The notes under the pieces are model-generated. The model was not told where the DNA came from, searched no databases, and saw only the letters and a list, made by a program, of their open reading frames with translations. From NCBI GenBank assembly GCA_947489585.1, contig CANLEE010000004.1, forward strand, positions 62,001 to 126,000: a stretch of DNA of 64,000 bases, given 5' to 3'. The translations under genes were made by a program, and so were the position numbers. Origin of the DNA: an uncultured Psychroserpens sp. (GTDB taxonomy: Bacteria > Bacteroidota > Bacteroidia > Flavobacteriales > Flavobacteriaceae). Shown in pieces: positions 8,462 to 15,800 of this stretch; the stretch's first letter is position 1; the number at the start of each line of letters is the position of its first letter.

Positions 8462-8841
8462 TATTTCTTCATATTATCTATAGCGTACTTTCCAGCTCCA
8501 GCTAAAAATAATACGATAAAAGCTATTAAGTATAATAATGCTTTCTCTTTGGTTGCTAAGTCATCTTTAGCGTGAACAATAAAAGCAGCAACTACCATTG
8601 TCATAGCAGCAGGAATTGCGGCCCATTTAGTTTTAAAACCAATAATCAATAAAATAGGAGCTACGACTTCTCCTATGAGACATAAAATTAAAGAGGGCAT
8701 ACCACCTATACCTAATGGATCAGGGAAATTAGCGGCATCTGACAGTGCATTTATCTTTGGTATTCCATGTGTTAGCATAATTCCTCCAAAGCCTACTCTT
8801 AATAGTAATAAAGCTAAATCGGTGAAGTTTTTTTTCATCAT
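8461..8841 (-). CDS. DoxX family membrane protein
   Basis: A 126-aa inner-membrane protein with four hydrophobic helices and the DoxX signature LLLRVGFGGIMLTHGIPKI at the N-terminus. DoxX-type proteins are linked to terminal oxidase, thiosulfate:quinone or redox-stress functions in other bacteria; the role here is not determined. It lies 11 bp after the methyltransferase gene and is coupled to the DUF202 gene, so the three form one transcription unit. A second DoxX-like gene lies in the same cluster at 11425-11934. Confidence 0.85.
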   Translation of the reverse strand: MMKKNFTDLALLLLRVGFGGIMLTHGIPKINALSDAANFPDPLGIGGMPSLILCLIGEVVAPILLIIGFKTKWAAIPAAMTMVVAAFIVHAKDDLATKEKALLYLIAFIVLFLAGAGKYAIDNMKK

Positions 8842-8852
8842 AATAATAAAAT

Positions 8853-10478
8853 TTAGTTACCTTTTAAAAGATTGACACTTACAGTTGCCAATTCATTATT
8901 TGGAAATTTAGAAAAATAATTTGGATCTGGATGTAAACCAGCTTCTTTAGCAACATTATTAAAGACATCAACTTCTAATATATATTGATCACTAAATCCA
9001 TGAGTAGCATCATACGCCGTAGCTGCTGTTTTTCCAATATTTTTTGCTGCTAATTCAGGTTTTACAGTATGTAATTCTATCATTAATAGACCAAATCGTT
9101 CTACATAAGGTTTCCATTTAGAGAGATGTTCAAGAAGTGAATCTTCAACCATATTATTGTTTAGACGTTGTCCCATGCTAGCATAAGCGCCAAATGAATT
9201 ACTAATTCTGTTAGTTGCTGTTTGAGGGGCTTCCCAAATACGGTTATGATCTAAGAAGGTTCTTACGTTTAATAAGTCTTTTAATTCAATATTATAATCT
9301 TCTTTTAAATCTTTTGCTAAAATATCTGGTCTTCCAATATCTCCCCAGATTACTTTAGCCCAAATATCAGCTTTTATTAAATTCGCCCTAGTTACTTTTA
9401 AAGCTGCTTGATTGAAGTCTGCTCCAACTAAAAGTAAGGGATGCTCATCTAGTAATTTTCCGCGATGGGTTTGATATTCGATAACATCAAAAATATGTTG
9501 GATAAAAGCGCCATTCCCACAGCCCATGTCTAAAATACCTTTTGGTTGTTCGTCTATTGGTTTATTAAATAGTTTGATAATAACTTCATCTATAACTTTA
9601 AAATAAGTAGAATGGGCACCACCACTTCCCCAAACATTCATTTCGCGATGTACATGTTTTTCTGTTTCATCAGGAGATCCAGTTTTCAGAATTTTTGCAT
9701 TTCCGAAGATTAAATCATCCAAATGAATAAAAGTTGGTAGATAAGATACAGTTACGCCGTAAGCACTAGCACGTTTTGCAAAGAATAAGCCTTCATCTGT
9801 AAATTGATATGTATTTTTCTTTTTCTTGAACCATCCTAGTCGAGAAAGGAAATCGAGAATTTTTTTGAAGCTTTCAGGGTCTTTATGATATTCTTCTGCT
9901 GTAAAAGAGGCTTCCATAAAATATTTATGAAATAATCCATTAACCCCTAATAGCACAATGATTGGTGCAGCAATGACACCTTCAATATGCTTTAAAACCT
10001 GATACTCAATGGTATTTGTATCTGAAATGTCAAGTCCGAAATTATTTTCAAACCTTTTAAAAATTGGTTCTAATGCAATAAATGCATCTGTGCTAATTAT
10101 CTTATCTTCTGCAAAGCGATCGGAATACTTTAAAAGATTGACTACAGATTCATATAAATGAACATATGCAAATGCTGTAGCACTTTTTTTATTTGTGACA
10201 TAAGTTACCGTATTTGTTTTGTTGTCAGTGTGTTGCTCAAGCCAACCTTGAGAAGCAATCACATGTAGTGCAATATTTAAGTAACCTTCATTTGCATTGA
10301 AGGTAGTTGCGAGTTCTCCAATATCTATTTTGTTATGTTGAAGCACATAATCTAATATGCCTTTTTTGTGAAGTGTATAGGCAGAAGTTGCTGTAGCAAT
10401 ACCGTCTAAGTGTCTAAATATAGTGCCTCTTAATTCTACTTTATCGTCTCTTGAAAGCATAGTTTGTTGAGTTTCCAT
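8853..10478 (-). CDS. Class I SAM-dependent methyltransferase, 541 aa, duplicated winged-helix N-terminus
   Basis: Predicted to transfer a methyl group from S-adenosylmethionine to a small molecule. Seen: ILDMGCGNGAF at residues 315-325 is motif I (SAM-binding loop), followed by the acidic VGADFNQ strand. Before it are two segments that both look like the winged-helix dimerisation domain of O-methyltransferases: about 32-100 (GILDYVLQHNKIDIGELA) and about 175-240 (GLFHKYFMEASFTAEEY, then YQFTDEGLFFAKR). Such a duplicated N-terminus and the 541-aa length are long for the family and recall methyltransferases tied to polyketide or natural-product assembly, but no PKS or NRPS gene is near. A terminator-like hairpin lies 8 nt before the ATG. 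The substrate is unknown. Confidence 0.75.
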   Translation of the reverse strand: METQQTMLSRDDKVELRGTIFRHLDGIATATSAYTLHKKGILDYVLQHNKIDIGELATTFNANEGYLNIALHVIASQGWLEQHTDNKTNTVTYVTNKKSATAFAYVHLYESVVNLLKYSDRFAEDKIISTDAFIALEPIFKRFENNFGLDISDTNTIEYQVLKHIEGVIAAPIIVLLGVNGLFHKYFMEASFTAEEYHKDPESFKKILDFLSRLGWFKKKKNTYQFTDEGLFFAKRASAYGVTVSYLPTFIHLDDLIFGNAKILKTGSPDETEKHVHREMNVWGSGGAHSTYFKVIDEVIIKLFNKPIDEQPKGILDMGCGNGAFIQHIFDVIEYQTHRGKLLDEHPLLLVGADFNQAALKVTRANLIKADIWAKVIWGDIGRPDILAKDLKEDYNIELKDLLNVRTFLDHNRIWEAPQTATNRISNSFGAYASMGQRLNNNMVEDSLLEHLSKWKPYVERFGLLMIELHTVKPELAAKNIGKTAATAYDATHGFSDQYILEVDVFNNVAKEAGLHPDPNYFSKFPNNELATVSVNLLKGN

Positions 10479-10485
10479 AAATATA

Positions 10486-10515
10486 AAAAATCCATCACTA
10501 GTGTGACGGATTTTA
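10486..10515 (-). terminator. Terminator-like hairpin immediately upstream of the methyltransferase ATG
   Basis: The minus strand reads AAAATCCGTCAC, then a loop, then GTGATGGATTTTTT, a stem with a U-run that ends 8 nt before the start codon at 10478. It follows the lipoprotein gene ending at 10537 and would terminate or attenuate transcription before the methyltransferase. Confidence 0.65.
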
Positions 10516-10536
10516 ATATTGAAATATTAAGATTCT

Positions 10537-10917
10537 TTATTTAATGACGGATTGTTTTCCATTGGAATCATTAAATATAGCTTCGTAGACTAAGGTTTCT
10601 GGTTGGTATTTAAAGGTAATTATTCGGTTATCAGAATCCTGTAATTCATATACCATATGTTGATTAACAAATTTAAATTGTATTTGATTAGCAGCAGTTT
10701 TTTCTGAAAATGTTCCTTCGAATATACTATCGTTGTTATGGTCAGATAACAAAACTGTTTCATTCCATGGGTTTGAGGTGAAATCCCCTCTTATTCCAAC
10801 GTTTCCAAGGTTTTCAACATCTCGCATATCGAGCTTAAAAGTAATCGTTTTTAAATGTCTCTCTTGAACACAGCTAAAGTAAATTATGCCTAGTACTATT
10901 AGTATTAATGACCTCAT
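10537..10917 (-). CDS. Small lipoprotein with a starch-binding-like (CBM20/CBM48-type) fold
   Basis: A 126-aa protein with a short signal peptide ending in FSC (Cys16), so probably a lipoprotein. The mature part shows GIRGDFTSNPWNETVLLSD followed by NNDSIFEGTF and IQFKFVN. This order of motifs is typical of the small beta-sandwich seen in starch- or glycogen-binding modules (CBM20/CBM48 and AMPK beta-type). The fold assignment is by pattern and weak; sugar binding is inferred and not shown. It starts 4 bp after the neighbouring secreted protein gene. Confidence 0.5.
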   Translation of the reverse strand: MRSLILIVLGIIYFSCVQERHLKTITFKLDMRDVENLGNVGIRGDFTSNPWNETVLLSDHNNDSIFEGTFSEKTAANQIQFKFVNQHMVYELQDSDNRIITFKYQPETLVYEAIFNDSNGKQSVIK

Positions 10918-10921
10918 GACC

Positions 10922-11413
10922 TTATAGTTTTGTGTACGTGTACTTATTGCGAATAAATGTATCTGAAGTCCCTTTGAATTTTACTTCTTTGGTTACAGAA
11001 AAATTTGAATCATCATAGGTGTAAGTTTTTAATATTGTGGCAGGTTTGTTAGCATCACGACCTTCATAAGATGTCACTAGAGTTCTGACGCCTTCTTTGG
11101 AAATCGTTTTTGAAATAATTTTTTCATTTCCGAAGTACGTGCCATTTTTTTTAAGCTTAATTGTGCTTTGAGAATTTGCAGATGGCTCGTTGTCATATTG
11201 AGTACTCATGAGTATTTTATTATTTTTAATTTCGATTTGCATCTTTGTTTGAAGGGTTACTTCTTGACCATCACCATAGTTGACATACATAAGTTCTCCT
11301 ACCCATTTAGTATTATTTAATTGATTTAATTCTTCAAGTGTTATCGAAGTATTCGATTGAGAATTTAAGGTTAGTGATAAAAAAGCGATTACAATTGTGA
11401 GTACTGTTTTCAT
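10922..11413 (-). CDS. Small secreted protein of unknown function
   Basis: A 163-aa protein with a signal peptide (MKTVLTIVIAFLSLTLNSQ). The mature part is beta-rich, begins with LEELNQLNNTKWVGEL and contains many Thr, Lys and Tyr, as in small lipocalin-like secreted proteins. I see no catalytic motif. It lies 11 bp after the DoxX-like gene and 4 bp before the CBM-like lipoprotein gene, so it sits inside an operon. Confidence 0.6.
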   Translation of the reverse strand: MKTVLTIVIAFLSLTLNSQSNTSITLEELNQLNNTKWVGELMYVNYGDGQEVTLQTKMQIEIKNNKILMSTQYDNEPSANSQSTIKLKKNGTYFGNEKIISKTISKEGVRTLVTSYEGRDANKPATILKTYTYDDSNFSVTKEVKFKGTSDTFIRNKYTYTKL

Positions 11414-11424
11414 AATAATTGTTT

Positions 11425-11934
11425 TTAAAGTTTATAGTTATTTAATTTTTTACTGATGATATAGTCTATACCAAAACGCCCAGAGCCGAGTACAAGGTTA
11501 TATAGTGCGACCCAAAGAAAGCCCAAAGCTGGTAGTATTCCCCATAGCCCTTGATTCCATTTTTGCATGAAAATTGCAACTAACATGGTACACATGATTA
11601 AGAAAGATGCTATGCGTGTTTTGAGACCAAGTGCTAAAAGCAAACCGCCAACAGCTTCACTAAATGCTCCCATCCAAGCAAAGAACACTGGAGCAATAGC
11701 AAAGATGCCTCCATAACTAGCTACGTCATCTGGAAACCAAGCTGCAACTTCAAATAGGTTTAGATTTTGGCTTTCTGCTGTCCAAGGCATTCCAAATTTA
11801 TCGGCACCAAACATTGTAGTTAACCAAAGTCCACATAGAATTCTTGGAATAGCAAATAACAGGTCAGTCAACCAATGTTTTTGTGTAATTGGATTGACGA
11901 TAAATTTTAGATATACTTTTAATCGTGAGATCAT
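11425..11934 (-). CDS. DoxX-like membrane protein
   Basis: A 169-aa membrane protein from the ATG at 11934 (MISRLKVYLKF); a longer reading from 11973 adds 13 unlikely residues. Seen: LLFAIPRILCGLWLTTMFGADKFGMPW at the N-terminus, then helices with AFSEAVGGLLLALGLKTRIAS, the typical DoxX second-helix pattern. It is first after the AraC-type regulator gene, about 100 bp downstream, so control by that regulator is plausible. The function is inferred only at family level. Confidence 0.75.
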   Translation of the reverse strand: MISRLKVYLKFIVNPITQKHWLTDLLFAIPRILCGLWLTTMFGADKFGMPWTAESQNLNLFEVAAWFPDDVASYGGIFAIAPVFFAWMGAFSEAVGGLLLALGLKTRIASFLIMCTMLVAIFMQKWNQGLWGILPALGFLWVALYNLVLGSGRFGIDYIISKKLNNYKL

Positions 11935-12032
11935 AACTATGTGTTTATTGTTGATGGTACAAATGTGCAACACAAAGCCTTAATGAACGACTTAGAACGT
12001 ATTAGGAGGTCTTAAATACGATTTGAGACGTC

Positions 12033-13202
12033 TTAATTGAGTGAAGATTTTAAATATTCGGTAGGTGAGTGGTTGGTTAGTTTTTTGAATACACGATTAA
12101 AAGTAGCTTTGCTATTAAAACCACATTCTTGTGCAATACCAAGAAGCGATAATTGCTCATGCTTATTTGCTTTGAGCATATCTTTAAAAGCTTCTACACG
12201 ATATTCATTTACGAAGTCATTAAAATTTTTGCCGAAGCCTGAATTGATAATTTCTGATAATTGAGCTCTAGACATGTTAGCTTGCTCAGCTAAGTCAGAT
12301 AAGTTTAACTCTGGATTAAGATAGGCTTTATCATCTTCCATAAGAGTTTTTACCTTTTTTAGGTCACGTTCTGAAACTGTTTTATCTCGTTGCGTTCCTG
12401 AATGTTGAGGAATAGCATCTTTGTCTGGTGAAAAGCTGAAACTTAACTTTTTTAACTTTGTGGTATCAGTAAAATAGCCTTTAATCCCAACATATAAGGT
12501 AATGATTGCCACTAATAGATTGAGCCACCAGCGTTGCTCGTAACCTAAATTGACATAGTTTCCAACTACAGATTGAATTGTACTGTATAAAAACGTTAAA
12601 GTGAATAATACCAAAAAACTTAATATCCAATTCAATTCTAGTTTGTAGGTGTTAGAAAAGAACTGCATGATTTTCTTTCGGTAATTATAAAATAATTGAA
12701 ATGTAAATGCTAGGTAGAGTAGCATGTATGGCGGATGAATATAATTTAGAGCTGTAAGAATAATTGGTTCATCTAAGCGTAATTTTAAGATGCCATTTTG
12801 TACATCTGCAAATCCAGGTTGCATTGCATCATAACTATAGATACTAAACCTATATACTATAAATAGCAAGGCAGGTAGAAAGTGCCACCAATCCTTTTTT
12901 CTAAAATTAAATTTTGAGGTTGTGATAGATTTAACATAGAAAAATATGAGTGGTGCAATACCAAAAGTGATTTCTAATAAAAAATAATTAATTTTAGTCG
13001 TTCTAAATACATTATACCAACCCATAAAGCCAACAGTATAGCAGGTTTGACTGTAACAGGTAAGTAATAAAATAAGGCCCAAAAATAGATCTGAAATATT
13101 ACCTTTTCTCTTATATCTTGTTATTAGTAATACAACAAATATTAACCCTTGAATAACAAGGATTAAAAGTGGTAAACTCCAACGGTTAAAATCTGGAAAC
13201 AC
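12033..13202 (-). CDS. AraC-family transcriptional regulator with membrane N-terminus
   Basis: A predicted membrane-anchored regulator. Seen: about seven hydrophobic helices over residues 10-240, then a linker, then a C-terminal AraC-type double helix-turn-helix at about 285-385 (LNLSDLAEQANMSRAQLSEI, then LLGIAQECGFNSKATFNRVF). This 7TM-plus-HTH arrangement is common in Flavobacteriaceae and is thought to sense membrane or extracellular signals, though ligands are unknown. The start is a GTG at 13202, with no better ATG upstream. It lies 34 bp after the E1 gene and ahead of the DoxX/methyltransferase cluster, so it may control that cluster. Confidence 0.85.
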   Translation of the reverse strand: MFPDFNRWSLPLLILVIQGLIFVVLLITRYKRKGNISDLFLGLILLLTCYSQTCYTVGFMGWYNVFRTTKINYFLLEITFGIAPLIFFYVKSITTSKFNFRKKDWWHFLPALLFIVYRFSIYSYDAMQPGFADVQNGILKLRLDEPIILTALNYIHPPYMLLYLAFTFQLFYNYRKKIMQFFSNTYKLELNWILSFLVLFTLTFLYSTIQSVVGNYVNLGYEQRWWLNLLVAIITLYVGIKGYFTDTTKLKKLSFSFSPDKDAIPQHSGTQRDKTVSERDLKKVKTLMEDDKAYLNPELNLSDLAEQANMSRAQLSEIINSGFGKNFNDFVNEYRVEAFKDMLKANKHEQLSLLGIAQECGFNSKATFNRVFKKLTNHSPTEYLKSSLN

Positions 13203-13236
13203 TTAGTTACTAATTTAGAAAACTAAAATAGTATTA

Positions 13237-15648
13237 TTATCGCAGTTTTGGAAAATCAATAGGACTCATTTCGTGCATTACCTCGTAAACCGCTTCAAAG
13301 ATATCTTCAGCTGAAGGCTTTGAGAAATAGTCTCCATCGGTTCCATAAGCTGGTCGATGTGCTTTTGCAGTTAACGTTTTTGGTTGGCTATCTAAATATT
13401 GAAATGCATTTTGAGTGTTTAGAATTTCATTTAGAATATACGCAGAAGCACCACCAGGGACATCTTCATCAATTACCATTAAGCAGTTAGTTTTCTGAAT
13501 ACTCTTAACTATATCATGGTCAATATCAAACGGTAATAAAGACTGGACATCAATAACTTCAGCGTCAATACCAACTTCAAGTAATGCTTTTGCAGTTTGT
13601 TCCACTATTCTAAGTGTAGAACCATAGGATACTAATGTAATGTCACTTCCTTCTTTAACAGTTTCTACAACACCAATAGGTGTTTTAAATTCACCAATAT
13701 TGCTTGGCATTCTTTCTTTTAAACGGTAACCGTTCAAGCATTCAATGATTAATGCTGGTTCATCAGTTTCTAAAAGCGAATTATAGAATCCTGCAGCTTT
13801 GGTCATATTTCGTGGTACTAAAACATGTACACCTCTTATAAGATTAACAATAGCTCCTAGTTGTGATCCAGAATGCCATATACCTTCTAATCTATGCCCA
13901 CGAGTTCTTACAATTAAAGGTGCTTTTTGCTTTCCTTTGGTTCTATATTGTAAAGTTGCCAAATCGTCACTCATGATTTGAATAGCATATAGGATATAAT
14001 CTAAATATTGGATTTCAGCAATTGGTCTTAAGCCACGCATAGCCATACCAATACCTTGACCAAGAATTGTAGCTTCTCTAATCCCAACATCAGCAACTCT
14101 AAGTTCTCCGTATTTTTCTTGTAAGCCTTCAAGACCTTGGTTTACATCCCCAATATTACCTGAATCTTCACCAAATATGAGTGCTTCAGGATAATTGTTG
14201 AAAATCGAATCAAAATTATCTCTTAATATCAATCTTGCATCTACGAGTTGTGAGTCTTCATTGTAGGTAGGTGCAACTTCTGAAATATTTAAAACAGATT
14301 GGTTAGATTCGCTGTATAAATGTGAACTGTATTCAGGTTGAACTCTAGTGATGTAATTCGTTATCCAGTTTTGAAGCGCTGTTTTTTCGTTTGATGTTTC
14401 ACCAACTAAATAGCGTAGTGTTTTCCTACTAGCAGACAAGACATCTTTTCTAGAAGGTTCATCAATCTCTTTTAATTCATTGAAGATTTTGCTTATAAAA
14501 GCTTTATTTGCACTTTGTTCAGCAGCTTTGGATATTAAGTCAAGTGCTTGATATTGTTCTTGTAAAATAGGTTTTAAATAGGCAGTCCAAGCTGCTTTTT
14601 TGCCTTCTCTTACATTTTTCTTAATGGTTTTATCTAGTGCATCAAGTTCTTCTTCAGTAGCGATCTTATTTTCGATCATCCATAAACGCATTTGTGCAAT
14701 ACAATCAAATTCCGTTTCCCAAGCCAAGCGATCTTTACTTTTATAACGCTCATGAGAACCTGACGTTGAATGTCCTTGCGGTTGTGTTAATTCTACTACA
14801 TGAATCATTACCGGAACATGTTCTTCACGAGCTATTTTCTCAGCTTTTTGGTAGGTGTCTACTAAAGCAGAATAATCCCAACCCTTAACTTTTAATATCT
14901 CGTAACCATTATTGTTTTTATCTCTTTGGAATCCTTTTAATATTTCAGAAATATTTTCTTTAGTTGTTTGATGTTTTGCATGAACTGAAATGCCATATTC
15001 GTCATCCCATATGCTAATGACCATTGGTACTTGTAAAACACCAGCAGCATTGATGGTTTCAAAAAACAAACCTTCACTTGTACTTGCGTTACCTATGGTT
15101 CCCCAAGCTATTTCTTGACCTTCTTCTGAGAACTTAGTAGTATCGATACCTTTTACATTTCTGTAAATTTTTGATGCCTGTGCTAAACCTAAAAGTCTTG
15201 GCATTTGACCAGCAGTAGGAGAGATGTCGGCACTAGAATTTCTTTGCTCAGTAAGATTTTTCCATTCTCCATTGTCGTCTAGACTATGCGTTCCAAAGTG
15301 ACCACCCATTTGGCGGCCTGCGCTCATTGGATCTGCTTCAATTGAAGTATGGGCATATAAACCAGCAAAAAACTGTTGAATATTTAATTCATCTATGGCC
15401 ATCATTAAGGTTTGATCGCGATAGTAACCTGAACGAAAATCTCCATTCCTGAATACTTTAGCCCAAGCTAATTGGGGTAATTCCTTGCCATCTCCAAAAA
15501 TTCCAAATTTGGCCTTTCCCGTAAGTACTTCACGACGACCAAGTAAACTACATTCTCTACTTGTAACAGCAGTTTTATAATCGTTCACGACTTCGTTTAT
15601 AAAGTCTGTAAAAGTTATGTTAGTAGTAACTTCGGTCTCTGTTGGCAT
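13237..15648 (-). CDS. Branched-chain 2-oxoacid dehydrogenase E1, fused alpha and beta subunits
   Basis: E1 decarboxylates branched-chain 2-oxoacids with thiamine diphosphate and passes the acyl group to lipoyl-E2. The 803-aa protein joins the alpha part (about 50-400) to the beta part (about 470-800, with FGEDSGNIGDVNQGLEGLQ and GIGMAMRGLRPIAEIQY). The alpha ThDP/Mg site is unusual: where the family has GDG and NN, this protein has GNA (186-188) and DD (215-216), as if the carboxylate had moved. Other residues such as YRDQT, TSEG and SGSHERY are kept. A promoter-like sequence lies upstream. The function as oxo-acid dehydrogenase E1 is well supported; the exact substrate is inferred. Confidence 0.88.
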   Translation of the reverse strand: MPTETEVTTNITFTDFINEVVNDYKTAVTSRECSLLGRREVLTGKAKFGIFGDGKELPQLAWAKVFRNGDFRSGYYRDQTLMMAIDELNIQQFFAGLYAHTSIEADPMSAGRQMGGHFGTHSLDDNGEWKNLTEQRNSSADISPTAGQMPRLLGLAQASKIYRNVKGIDTTKFSEEGQEIAWGTIGNASTSEGLFFETINAAGVLQVPMVISIWDDEYGISVHAKHQTTKENISEILKGFQRDKNNNGYEILKVKGWDYSALVDTYQKAEKIAREEHVPVMIHVVELTQPQGHSTSGSHERYKSKDRLAWETEFDCIAQMRLWMIENKIATEEELDALDKTIKKNVREGKKAAWTAYLKPILQEQYQALDLISKAAEQSANKAFISKIFNELKEIDEPSRKDVLSASRKTLRYLVGETSNEKTALQNWITNYITRVQPEYSSHLYSESNQSVLNISEVAPTYNEDSQLVDARLILRDNFDSIFNNYPEALIFGEDSGNIGDVNQGLEGLQEKYGELRVADVGIREATILGQGIGMAMRGLRPIAEIQYLDYILYAIQIMSDDLATLQYRTKGKQKAPLIVRTRGHRLEGIWHSGSQLGAIVNLIRGVHVLVPRNMTKAAGFYNSLLETDEPALIIECLNGYRLKERMPSNIGEFKTPIGVVETVKEGSDITLVSYGSTLRIVEQTAKALLEVGIDAEVIDVQSLLPFDIDHDIVKSIQKTNCLMVIDEDVPGGASAYILNEILNTQNAFQYLDSQPKTLTAKAHRPAYGTDGDYFSKPSAEDIFEAVYEVMHEMSPIDFPKLR

Positions 15649-15667
15649 AGCTGTGAATTATATGGTG

Positions 15668-15698
15668 CAAATTTAGCTATTTTTTACCAATAATACAA
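15668..15698 (-). promoter_or_regulatory. Bacteroidetes-type promoter of the E1 gene
   Basis: The minus strand reads TTG (15698-15696), 20 bases, then TAAATTTG (15675-15668), an exact -7 match with a near-match -33. It ends 20 bp before the start codon at 15648. Confidence 0.6.
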
Positions 15699-15800
15699 CG
15701 TCACAGATTGTTATAATGTTGCGAATACTTCAAAAAAAGATGGTTATTTTAGTAAAATCATCAAAAATGTTTAAAAAAACACATTTTGGTTAAGAATTTG

